Shown one piece after another: positions 54,518-62,829 of a stretch of DNA of 64,000 nucleotides. This DNA comes from Verrucomicrobia bacterium Tous-C9LFEB. GTDB taxonomy: Bacteria; Acidobacteriota; Terriglobia; Terriglobales; Acidobacteriaceae. Location: positions 1 to 64,000 of the forward strand of contig CAJCIP010000124.1 in the NCBI GenBank assembly GCA_903970445.1, read 5' to 3'. The notes under the pieces were generated by a model. That model saw nothing but the letters and a program-made list of their open reading frames with translations. It did no database searches and had not been told where the DNA came from. Every line of letters starts with the position of its first letter. The first letter of the stretch is position 1. The translations under genes and the position numbers were made by a program.

Positions 54518-55457
54518 CCCTATGCGAATTCTGGTGATTGGAGCCGGCGCCGTCGGTGGCTACTTTGGTGCGAGGCTCCAGGCCGCCGGCCGCGATGTCA
54601 CCTTTCTGGTGCGCGAGCGGCGCGCCGAGCAACTGCGTCAGAGCGGTTTGCAGGTGATCAGTCCGAACGGCGATCTCTCGTTGGAGCCGAAGCTTCTGTT
54701 GGCAAGCGAGCTTCGCGAGAAGCCTGAGACGTTCAACCTCATTCTTCTGAGCACGAAAGCTTACTCACTGGAAGGCGCGATGGAGGATTTTGCTCCTGCC
54801 GTGGGCAGCGAGACTGCCATTCTTCCGCTGCTGAACGGGATGCGGCACCTTCAGGTGCTTGATGAGCGGTTCGGCGCACCGCATGTCCTTGGCGGTTCGA
54901 CTCGCATTGCTGCGGACCTGGACGCAGATGGCCGCGTGTTGAACATGGAACGTCTCCACGATCTCGTTTTCGGGGAAAGAGACCGCACCGTTACAGCTCG
55001 CATTGACGCCATCGCGAAAACTTTTCACGGCGCCGGCTTTGACGACATGGCTTCGCCCGACGTGCTTGCCTTCATGTGGCAGAAATGGGTGCTGCTCTGC
55101 TCACTGGCTTCGGCAACATGCCTGATGCGTGGGTCCGTTGGAGAAATTGCGGCGGCGCCTGGCGGGAGTGAGATCGTGAAAGGCTTCATTGCAGAGACGT
55201 CGGCGATTGCGGCGAGTGAAGGTTATCCGCAAACGCCTGAGTTTTTGCAAAGTGTCACGGAGCGTCTGACTAAAACCGGGTCTGAGCTTACGGCTTCGAT
55301 GTTTCGCGATTTGCAGAAAGGCCAGCCGGTGGAGGCAGATCAGATTGTCGGCGACATGCTGCAACGTGCCGAGGCGCATGGGATTGCGGCACCGCTGCTG
55401 CGCGTGGCCTATGCGCACCTTGGCGTGTACACGCAGAAACGAGCGAGCGCTTCGTAA
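54507..55457 (+). CDS. panE: 2-dehydropantoate 2-reductase (ketopantoate reductase)
   Basis: An NADPH-dependent enzyme of pantothenate/CoA synthesis, 316 residues. It has MRILVIGAGAVGGYFGARL (Rossmann loop), TKAYSLEGA, LLNGMRHL, KWVLLCSLASATCLMRG (conserved Lys) and the C-terminal SMFRDLQKGQPVEAD substrate-binding segment. Related reductases act on other 2-keto acids, so the annotation is probable rather than certain. The start may be the MRILVIG Met at 54522. It overlaps the lipoprotein gene by 11 bp. Confidence 0.85.
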   Translation: MSSSPMRILVIGAGAVGGYFGARLQAAGRDVTFLVRERRAEQLRQSGLQVISPNGDLSLEPKLLLASELREKPETFNLILLSTKAYSLEGAMEDFAPAVGSETAILPLLNGMRHLQVLDERFGAPHVLGGSTRIAADLDADGRVLNMERLHDLVFGERDRTVTARIDAIAKTFHGAGFDDMASPDVLAFMWQKWVLLCSLASATCLMRGSVGEIAAAPGGSEIVKGFIAETSAIAASEGYPQTPEFLQSVTERLTKTGSELTASMFRDLQKGQPVEADQIVGDMLQRAEAHGIAAPLLRVAYAHLGVYTQKRASAS

Positions 55458-55604
55458 GGGCTCGACATGCCGTGGAAGCATATTTCGCGTTCCAATCGAA
55501 AAGCGGTTGCGGTGTAGGCGAGCAATGATATGTTGCGGTGCGCTCGATACGCCCTTCATTGTCGGCAGCGAGGCTTAGTTCGCGGGGTCGCAAGCCGCCG
55601 GAGC

Positions 55605-58499
55605 ATGTCATCATCAGCTATGGCTTCGCTTTGGACACCGACCGACTGGCGCGCGCGGCTCGCCGAACTGGAAGCGCATGACAGCGAAGCGAAGCAGGCG
55701 CCCCTGCGGCGCGACATCCGTTCGCTCGGAACGTTGCTTGGGCAGGTGCTGCGCGAGCAGGCGGGCGACGGACTGTTCGATACGGTGGAGTCGTTGCGGC
55801 GCACGGCAATTGCGCGGCGCGAAGCTGAAGCGTTGGGCAGCGACACGGCCGCCAGTGAACATCTGCAGGGTGCGCGGACTGTGGCGTATATGGCAGCCGA
55901 TGATCCCCAGGCCGCGTACAGGCTGGCACGGGCCTTTGCTTCCTACTTTGAACTGATCAATCTCGCGGAGACCAACCACCGCAAACGGAGAAGGCGCGCG
56001 AGCCAGCTCGATGCCGATGCAGCGCCACAGCGCGGCAGCCTGCGAGGGACGCTGCGGCGCTTGAAGGAGGCTGGTTTCGATCGCAATGCAGCGGTGCGAG
56101 AGCTTGCCGGAATCTGCATCATGCCTGTGTTCACGGCGCACCCTACGGAGGTGGCGCGGCGCAGTGTGATGTTCAAGCGGCGGAGAATTTCCGACCTGCT
56201 GGAACAGCTGGATGCAATCCCGCTGTCGGAAGCGCAACTGAACGATCTGGAGCGGGCCATGGCGGCGGAGATCACCGCGCTGTGGCAAACGGATGATGTT
56301 CGCAGCGCGCGACCAACGGTGAAGGATGAGATCCGTTTGGCGCTGGATTATTACGAAGCTTCGATCTTCGACACGATTCCCGTGCTGTATGCGGAGATCG
56401 CGAGTGCGCTGGACGCAGAGTATCCGCTCGATACGAGCGCGGCGGATACGGAGGCAAGGACACCGCTCTGGGCGTTGCCGCTGGTGGTACGCTTCGGGTC
56501 CTGGATTGGAGGCGACCGCGACGGCAATCCGTTTGTCACCGCTGCGACGACAGCAGAGTCGTTGGGGATGTCGCGCTCACTGCTGTTTGAGTACTACATC
56601 GGGCAGCTGAGTAAGATCTTCGATCAGCTTGGCTCATCGAAGAACCAGGCGAGCATCTCGCAGGAACTGCGTGTCTCGCTAGAGACGTACCTCGGGCAGC
56701 TTCATGCCAGCGCGCAAACGGAAGACACACCGCAGTTGCCGTTGGAAGCTGTACGACTGGCGATCGCGTGCATGAGCCTGCGACTTGGCGGCAAGCTCCC
56801 CAGCAATATGTCGCGCAACCTTTCGGTGAGTGGAGATGTTGCATTGCCGCCGTACGAAGCTCTGGACGAGTTTCTGCATGATTTGAAGCTGTTGCGTGAC
56901 TCGTTAGCGGCGAACCACGGTGAGAGATTAGCGGAGACGTTTCTCGATCCGCTGGTGCTACAGGCGCGCACGTTTGGGCTTTACCTGCAGACGCTGGATG
57001 TGCGGCAGCATGGGCGAGTGCATGAGGCAGCGGTGCGGGAGATCAGTGCCTGGCAGGATGCTAGCGGCCTCACCCTGCCGGAAGCACCGTCGCGGGAAAC
57101 GGCGGAAGTGCTCGCAACCTTCCGAGGGATCGCTGAGTCGAAGAGGACGATTCCCACGGCCATCACACGCTATGTCATTTCCGGTGCGAGCTCTGCCGCG
57201 GATGCGCTGCGTGTGCTGTGGCTCGCACGGCTCGGTGGCGTGAGCGCGGAAGGCGGACTGGCGCCGAACGGCGAGCACGATCCGGGGCTACAGCCTGTTC
57301 CGCTGTTCGAGTCGATTGAGGATTTGCGCAACGCGCCGGATATCTGCCGTGAGCTTTGGAAGAGCGCAGCCTATGCGCCGCTGTTGACCGCGTGGGACCA
57401 CCAGCAGGAAGTGATGCTTGGTTACTCCGACTCGAACAAAGACGGCGGCATGATTACCAGCACATGGGAGATTTGGAAAGCGCATCGCGCGCTGCACGAT
57501 GTGGCTCGCGAATGCGATGTCGACCTGCGGCTGTTTCACGGGCGGGGAGGCACGGTTGGGCGTGGCGGCGGACCAACGCATCGCGCGATTTACGCTCAGC
57601 CTTTGGAGAGCTTCGGCGGAGAGTTGCGGATCACCGAACAAGGGGAAGTGCTGAACTGGAAATACTCCGATGTGGTGTTGGCAGAGCGCAATCTGGAGTT
57701 GATGATCGCGGCCTCGCTCGATGCGGTAACGCGGCCGGACCTCAAGAACGAACCATCGAACACACACCTTACGGGCACTATCGAGCCTGCGTGGGAGCGT
57801 GCGCTGGATGAGTTGAGTGCGGCTTCGTTTGCGTTCTACAGGAAGCACATTGTTGAGGATGATGAGGTGTTTAGCTACTTCGAGCAGGCGACCCCTGTGG
57901 CGGAGCTGGAGCATGCACGCATCGGCTCGCGCCCAGCAAAGCGCGCGGACGCAAGTGCGACGAAGAAGCGCAGCATGGCCGATCTTCGCGCGATTCCGTG
58001 GGTGTTCGGCTGGATGCAGTCACGGCATGTTGTGCCCGCGTATTTTGGCGTTGGGCACGCGCTTGAGGCGTACACGAATGCTCATACAGAAGATGGCTTG
58101 CAAACACTGCGGAAGATGATGCGGAGCTTTCCGCTGTTTCTCGACATGATTCGCAATGTTGAAATGGCGCTGGCAAAAGCAGACTTCGGAATCGCCCGTT
58201 TGTATGCTTCGCTCGTAACCGACGCAGTGCTGCGGGAACGCGTGTTCGGCACACTGCATGCGGAGTTCGAACGCACCAAGCAGATGGTGCTTGCCGTGAC
58301 GGAGCAGAACGAGCTGTTGGAGCGTAATGCTGTGCTTCTCAACTCGATCCGCTTGCGGAACCCGTATGTCGATCCGATGAGTTTGCTGCAAGTGGAATTA
58401 CTGCGCCGAAAGCGCGCGGGTGAGCAGAGCGAAGAACTCGACCGGGCGATCACGGCGACGATCAATGGCATCAGCGCCGGGCTGCGCAATACAGGCTGA
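55605..58499 (+). CDS. ppc: Phosphoenolpyruvate carboxylase
   Basis: Anaplerotic enzyme making oxaloacetate from PEP and bicarbonate. It has about 964 residues from the ATG at 55605; the frame is open to a TTG at 55530 and an ATG exists at 55620. Diagnostic motifs are VFTAHPTEVARRSVM (catalytic His), GSWIGGDRDGNPFVT, MLGYSDSNKDGGMITS and FHGRGGTVGRGGGPTHRAI. The C-terminal end GISAGLRNTG is the invariant PEPC terminus. It lies 147 bp after panE and has its own leader region. Confidence 0.95.
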   Translation: MSSSAMASLWTPTDWRARLAELEAHDSEAKQAPLRRDIRSLGTLLGQVLREQAGDGLFDTVESLRRTAIARREAEALGSDTAASEHLQGARTVAYMAADDPQAAYRLARAFASYFELINLAETNHRKRRRRASQLDADAAPQRGSLRGTLRRLKEAGFDRNAAVRELAGICIMPVFTAHPTEVARRSVMFKRRRISDLLEQLDAIPLSEAQLNDLERAMAAEITALWQTDDVRSARPTVKDEIRLALDYYEASIFDTIPVLYAEIASALDAEYPLDTSAADTEARTPLWALPLVVRFGSWIGGDRDGNPFVTAATTAESLGMSRSLLFEYYIGQLSKIFDQLGSSKNQASISQELRVSLETYLGQLHASAQTEDTPQLPLEAVRLAIACMSLRLGGKLPSNMSRNLSVSGDVALPPYEALDEFLHDLKLLRDSLAANHGERLAETFLDPLVLQARTFGLYLQTLDVRQHGRVHEAAVREISAWQDASGLTLPEAPSRETAEVLATFRGIAESKRTIPTAITRYVISGASSAADALRVLWLARLGGVSAEGGLAPNGEHDPGLQPVPLFESIEDLRNAPDICRELWKSAAYAPLLTAWDHQQEVMLGYSDSNKDGGMITSTWEIWKAHRALHDVARECDVDLRLFHGRGGTVGRGGGPTHRAIYAQPLESFGGELRITEQGEVLNWKYSDVVLAERNLELMIAASLDAVTRPDLKNEPSNTHLTGTIEPAWERALDELSAASFAFYRKHIVEDDEVFSYFEQATPVAELEHARIGSRPAKRADASATKKRSMADLRAIPWVFGWMQSRHVVPAYFGVGHALEAYTNAHTEDGLQTLRKMMRSFPLFLDMIRNVEMALAKADFGIARLYASLVTDAVLRERVFGTLHAEFERTKQMVLAVTEQNELLERNAVLLNSIRLRNPYVDPMSLLQVELLRRKRAGEQSEELDRAITATINGISAGLRNTG

Positions 58500-58501
58500 G
58501 T

Positions 58502-59128
58502 CTACTTCAGTGCGTCGTTGTAGCTGGCTTTGGTTCCCTCACCGATAGCAAGCATCCCGGAGACGTGCGCCAACGCTCGACGCATGATGGGCAGTGCTTC
58601 GTTGGCCAAAGCAGGGGTTAAATCCTTACCGTGGGTTTGCAGGATGGGCGAGAACTCCAGGTAGTCATTCAGTGCCTGCTCTTCCTCGGTCTGGAGCATG
58701 TTCTGCTGCTTGTAGGCATCGGCGAACCTCTGCACCTCGCCGTAATCCATAAAGGAAAGCACGCCGGTACCGCCGGCTGTCATCCATGCCGCATCGGGAA
58801 TGTTCTGTTCGCTGAACTCTACTTTTATGCCGTCGAGGACCGGGACTTTGTTCCCCGCGCTGACGGATTCCATAGCTCCAATGAGTTCTAGCAGGCTGAC
58901 GCGTTCAGCAATGACATACGGCGCGCTCTTTACCAACAGATCTTCGTTGGATTGGAGCTCGCGCCGGATGTTCGCTTCGGCCTCCTTGCGCTGGTGCCGG
59001 TGATGCAGGGCTTCTGCGGCGTTTTCCAAACCGAGCGCTATGAGCAGTCCCACGGTAATGGTGAACAGATGGACGAAGAAGTCTCGGGCGCCACTGATTG
59101 GGTGCTCTGGAGCGTGCACATCCAGCAT
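58502..59128 (-). CDS. Single-pass membrane protein, unknown function
   Basis: A 208-residue protein. One membrane segment near the N-terminus (FFVHLFTITVGLLIALGLENA) is followed by a helical, charged, probably extracytoplasmic domain (HHRHQRKEAEANIRRELQ as read in parts) and a helical bundle. This layout (HLF.IT.GLLIALGLE..E..HHR) recurs in acidobacterial and proteobacterial hypothetical proteins. It has no catalytic motif. It is convergent with ppc (2 bp apart) and divergent from the esterase. Confidence 0.75.
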   Translation of the reverse strand: MLDVHAPEHPISGARDFFVHLFTITVGLLIALGLENAAEALHHRHQRKEAEANIRRELQSNEDLLVKSAPYVIAERVSLLELIGAMESVSAGNKVPVLDGIKVEFSEQNIPDAAWMTAGGTGVLSFMDYGEVQRFADAYKQQNMLQTEEEQALNDYLEFSPILQTHGKDLTPALANEALPIMRRALAHVSGMLAIGEGTKASYNDALK

Positions 59129-59193
59129 GTTGTCTCCTGTGCTTTCAGCCTAGAGTAGCGCGAATCACACGCGCGTGCGGTACACTTCCGCCC

Positions 59194-60351
59194 ATGGTGC
59201 GCTCGTTTGCTTTGGTGTCTTTGGCGGTTGTCGCTGTTTTCTTTGCGGGTCGGATGTTCGCGTTTCAAGCTGCGCCGGGCCGCGCGGGGCTGCCGCCTTC
59301 TTCACACGAGGTGAACGCTGACAGCTCTGTCACGTTCCGCTTTCGCGACACCGGCGCAGGCAAAGTGGAAGTGCATACAGATGCTGCCCTGAAGCCGCTG
59401 ACGATGACCCGCGACCCACAGGGTGTGTGGAGCGCGACGACAGAGCCGCTCAAGCCGGAGATTTACGGCTACCAGTTCTTTGTCGATGGCGTGCCGATGC
59501 TTGACCCACGCAACAGCGATGTGCGGCATAATCTTGCTTTCGCTTCGAACGAAGTGAAGGTGACCGGCAATCCGCCATCGCCATGGGACCTTTCTGACAT
59601 ACCGCATGGGGTGGTGTCGCGGCATGTGTTTACCACGCATATTGCGAAGAACCTGCCGCAGAACCAGAGCGCTTATGTGGTTTACACGCCGCCGGGGTAC
59701 GACCCGAAGCACAAGGGCGGCTACCCCGTGCTGTACCTGTTGCACGGCTACACCGACAGCGATGATGGATGGACGCAGGTGGGGCGCGCGCAGTTCATTC
59801 TGGACAGCCTGATCGATGGCGGCAAGGCTGTGCCGATGATCGTGGTGATGCCGCTGGGCTACGGCAACTTTCAGTTCCTCACAGGTGGTTTCAGCAACTG
59901 GAATACTCCGGCTGCGGTGAATGAGAATACTTCGCTGTACAGCCAGTTGCTGCTGCAAGAGGTGATGCCTGCGATCGATCGCGAGTTCAACGTGGCCAAG
60001 GGTAAAGAGAACCATGCGATCGCGGGCCTTTCGATGGGTGGATTGGAGAGCCTGACGATTGGGCTGAACCATACCGACCTGTTTGCTTATGTGGGTGGGT
60101 TCAGTTCGGCCGTGCACAGCCAAAATCTTGACCAGCAGATACCTGACATTGATGCGAAGAAGGCGGATTTGAAACTGCTCTGGGTCGCGTGTGGAATCGA
60201 CGATGGCTTGATCAAGCCGAACCGTGCGTTTGTTGCGTGGGCCAGGACGAAGGGACTGCCGATTACGCCTATTGAAACGCCCGGTGCGCACACTTGGCTG
60301 GTGTGGCGCGATAATCTGCTGAACTTTGCGCCGCTGTTATTTCGCAAGTAG
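59194..60351 (+). CDS. Secreted CE1-like esterase with N-terminal E-set domain
   Basis: A 385-residue exported esterase. A signal peptide covers about 1-27. An immunoglobulin-like E-set/CBM48-like domain spans about 40-125 (VTFRFRDTGAGKVEV; GVWSATTEPLKPEIYGYQFFVDG). An alpha/beta-hydrolase domain follows, with YPVLYLLHGYTDSDDGW, nucleophile GLSMGG (S280), the Asp in GIDDGLI and the His in GAHTWLVW. This two-domain layout is typical of feruloyl/acetyl-xylan esterases and other enzymes that deacylate plant polysaccharides. The upstream extension of the frame to 59098 lacks signal-peptide character. Confidence 0.9.
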   Translation: MVRSFALVSLAVVAVFFAGRMFAFQAAPGRAGLPPSSHEVNADSSVTFRFRDTGAGKVEVHTDAALKPLTMTRDPQGVWSATTEPLKPEIYGYQFFVDGVPMLDPRNSDVRHNLAFASNEVKVTGNPPSPWDLSDIPHGVVSRHVFTTHIAKNLPQNQSAYVVYTPPGYDPKHKGGYPVLYLLHGYTDSDDGWTQVGRAQFILDSLIDGGKAVPMIVVMPLGYGNFQFLTGGFSNWNTPAAVNENTSLYSQLLLQEVMPAIDREFNVAKGKENHAIAGLSMGGLESLTIGLNHTDLFAYVGGFSSAVHSQNLDQQIPDIDAKKADLKLLWVACGIDDGLIKPNRAFVAWARTKGLPITPIETPGAHTWLVWRDNLLNFAPLLFRK

Positions 60352-60384
60352 ATCGGGCCTGAGTACTTCAACGAGACGAATACA

Positions 60385-60414
60385 GAGACATTTCGCCTAC
60401 GGCTCAGGATGACG
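60385..60414. repeat. REP-like repeat, GATGAC family
   Basis: GAGACATTTCGCCTACGGCTCAGGATGACG, almost the same core as the copy at 44221. Confidence 0.65.
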
Positions 60415-60443
60415 CAAGCTCTGCTGCATGAGCGAAGGATGCC

Positions 60444-61199
60444 TTAGCTTAGCGGCGAAATCTTCACCGCCTTGTTGTCGACGAATTCAATCGTCTCCGT
60501 TTTGTCGCCAACGTGATACGTGACGTTGCGGTCGCCGATCTTGTCGCCGTGCGGCTCGATGACTTCGCCCAGCGCCATCATGGCCTGGTTTTCGCTCATG
60601 CCGGGCGCTGCTTCGTGCTTGTCGATGTGCGCCCAAACGTCCGGCCCCCAGTGTTTATAAAGGGTGTGCGGGTCGTCGTAGAAGAAGATGTCATCGCTGA
60701 GAAAGGTGTAGTTTCCCGCGTCGTAGTTGCCGACCGGCGTGGCGTACAGCGCTTTGGGGTCAGAAGAGTTCGGCAGCGTAAAAGCGAGCAACACATGCTT
60801 CTCTCCGGCGGCAACACGTGCGGTGGCGGCGCGGGTATGCGGCGGGACCTGCTCGAAGACGTCTTTGATCAGCATGGGCTCCGCTCCATAGAGCGTGCCG
60901 ACGGAATGTGCGTAGTCTGCGTGATGGTTCGCGCACTTGTAGTAATCCAACTGGCCGCCGGCGCTTACCCAGATGGTCTTGCCGATCAGCTCACGCTCAT
61001 CCTTCAGCGAGTCGGGACGCTGTTTGCGCACGAACACCAGGTCGTCGTCAGAGAGCTTGCCCTTTTCGTAGACGCCCTTGCGCTCGACTGTCGCGTTCTC
61101 GTCCACTACGTTGCGGTGATGCAGGTAGAGCAGCTCGCCACCGACTGCCAGGATCAGCGCTGCGGAAACACCAAGTACCAGCTTGCCCTTTGACTCCAT
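60444..61199 (-). CDS. Membrane-anchored hypothetical protein
   Basis: A 251-residue protein with an N-terminal membrane segment (LVLGVSAALILAVGGELLYLHH) and a soluble, probably periplasmic domain. Features include YYKCANHHADYAHSVG (a lone Cys with two His residues), VPPHTRAATARVAAGEKHVLLAFTLP and a small C-terminal beta strand set (VTYHVGDKTETIEFVDNKAVKI) resembling a meander. No family recognised. It is divergent from the amidohydrolase gene with 77 bp between the starts. Confidence 0.75.
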   Translation of the reverse strand: MESKGKLVLGVSAALILAVGGELLYLHHRNVVDENATVERKGVYEKGKLSDDDLVFVRKQRPDSLKDERELIGKTIWVSAGGQLDYYKCANHHADYAHSVGTLYGAEPMLIKDVFEQVPPHTRAATARVAAGEKHVLLAFTLPNSSDPKALYATPVGNYDAGNYTFLSDDIFFYDDPHTLYKHWGPDVWAHIDKHEAAPGMSENQAMMALGEVIEPHGDKIGDRNVTYHVGDKTETIEFVDNKAVKISPLS

Positions 61200-61276
61200 T
61201 CCTCACTCCACGCTTGTTCGATGCCGTTCACGGCTACGCTATTATCACTGACACTCCACTTCAGAGGGCCGCGCCC

Positions 61277-62785
61277 ATGCATATCGCTCGTACGCTTCTG
61301 CCGTTTCTGCTGACTTCATTCCTTTCTGGGCAGCAAGGGCCCGCGCCCTCGACCATCGCTGCGCCGCCACGTGAATCGCCAGCGGCTGTGGCTCGGTACA
61401 TCAAGGTGCCCGCAGCGGAGTACATCCTGCTGGAGAACGTGCGGGTGATCGATGGAACGGGTGCACCGGCTCGCGAGAATCAGATGGTCATGCTGCACCA
61501 CGGCAAGATCGAGTACGTTCAAGCTCAAGCGGCCGACTTCATGACGCCGACCGGAACCGTGATGCTGGATCTGAAGGGTCACACGGTGTTTCCAGGCATC
61601 GTCGGCATGCACGACCATATGTATTACATCGCGCGGCCGAACCTGGATGCGATGGGCCACTCTGAGCCGCCGCTGATTGTGCCGCAGATGACGTTCACGT
61701 CGCCGCACCTTTACCTCGGCGCTGGTGTGACGACACTGCGGACTACGGGCTCGGTGGAACCATATACAGATTTGAATCTTCGCAAGGAGATCGATGCCGG
61801 CAGGCTGGCCGGGCCGCACATGGATGTGACCGCGCCGTACCTGGAGGGAGCCAACTCGCCGTTCATCCAGATGCATCAGCTTGCCGACGCGGACGACGCA
61901 CGCCGCACCGTGGATTTCTGGGCCGACGAAGGAGCAACGAGTTTCAAGGCGTATATGAACATCACGCGGGCAGAGCTGAAGGCCGCGATTGATGAGGCGC
62001 ACAAGCGCGGGCTCAAATTGACGGGGCATCTGTGCTCGGTAACGTATCCCGAAGCAGTTGGGCTTGGCATAGACAATCTGGAACACGGCTTTTACGTGAA
62101 CACGCAACTGGACCCTGGAAAGAAGCCGGATGTGTGCCCCGCAACGGCCGGCCATCCCACCCTGGCGAAGATGACTCCGCAAACAGAAGAAGGCAAGGCG
62201 CTGATCGGCCTGCTGATTTCTCACCATGTGGCGGTCACATCGACGCTGCCGGTGTTTGAGCCTGCTGACCCGCGACACGTGCAGGTACAGCCCCGCGTGC
62301 TGGATGCGATGTCCGCGCCGACGCGCGAAGCTTACCTGATCACACGTAACAGCGAGATGATGCGGGCGAGCGCAGACAAGGAGCTCGCGGTGGATCGTGC
62401 GCAACAGTATGCGAACAACACTGCCATGGAACGGGCGTTCGTTGCGGCAGGCGGGCTGCTGATGGCAGGCCCAGATCCAACGGGCGACGGTGGCGTGTTG
62501 CCGGGATATGGCGACCAGCGAGAGATCGAGCTGCTTGTCGAGGCGGGCTTCACGCCGGTGGAGGCGATCAAGATCGCGACGCTGAACGGCGCGACGTATC
62601 TCGGTCGCGCGGCCAGCATCGGGAGTATCACCCCGGGCAAGAATGCGGACCTGGTTGTGGTGAAGGGTGATCCCAGTAAGAAGATCAGCGACATCGAGAA
62701 CACGGAGATTGTGTTCAAGGATGGCGTTGGGTATGACTCGCAGAAGCTGCTGGACTCGGCGAAGGGCAGGTACGGGCAGTACTGA
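61277..62785 (+). CDS. Secreted amidohydrolase (imidazolonepropionase/prolidase-like)
   Basis: A 502-residue metal-dependent hydrolase with a signal peptide (about 1-19). The amidohydrolase fold shows VRVIDGTGAPARENQMVMLHHGKI, FPGIVGMHDHMYY (HxH metal ligands), GATSFKAYM (candidate bridging Lys), LTGHLCS and NLEHGFYV (metal His ligands), AGPDPTGDGG (catalytic Asp) and PGKNADLVVVKGDP at the end. Such exported acidobacterial and bacteroidal enzymes are usually annotated as imidazolonepropionase-like or Xaa-Pro dipeptidases; the real substrate is unknown. The long upstream open frame (to 60908) is antisense to the neighbouring gene and rejected. Confidence 0.9.
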   Translation: MHIARTLLPFLLTSFLSGQQGPAPSTIAAPPRESPAAVARYIKVPAAEYILLENVRVIDGTGAPARENQMVMLHHGKIEYVQAQAADFMTPTGTVMLDLKGHTVFPGIVGMHDHMYYIARPNLDAMGHSEPPLIVPQMTFTSPHLYLGAGVTTLRTTGSVEPYTDLNLRKEIDAGRLAGPHMDVTAPYLEGANSPFIQMHQLADADDARRTVDFWADEGATSFKAYMNITRAELKAAIDEAHKRGLKLTGHLCSVTYPEAVGLGIDNLEHGFYVNTQLDPGKKPDVCPATAGHPTLAKMTPQTEEGKALIGLLISHHVAVTSTLPVFEPADPRHVQVQPRVLDAMSAPTREAYLITRNSEMMRASADKELAVDRAQQYANNTAMERAFVAAGGLLMAGPDPTGDGGVLPGYGDQREIELLVEAGFTPVEAIKIATLNGATYLGRAASIGSITPGKNADLVVVKGDPSKKISDIENTEIVFKDGVGYDSQKLLDSAKGRYGQY

Positions 62786-62789
62786 GAAC

Positions 62790-62812
62790 GCAGATTCCCT
62801 TCGGGAATGACA
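62790..62812. repeat. REP-like repeat, GATGAC-family variant
   Basis: ATTCCCTTCGGGAAT, a perfect 6-bp hairpin with a TTC loop, followed by GACAAC. It sits between convergent genes. Confidence 0.55.
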
Positions 62813-62829
62813 ACAAAAGATGCAGGGCC

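Noticed and set aside
60908-61276. Long in-frame N-terminal extension of the amidohydrolase
   Set aside because: The extension is antisense to the 60444-61199 gene and Arg/Cys-rich. A proper signal peptide begins at 61277.
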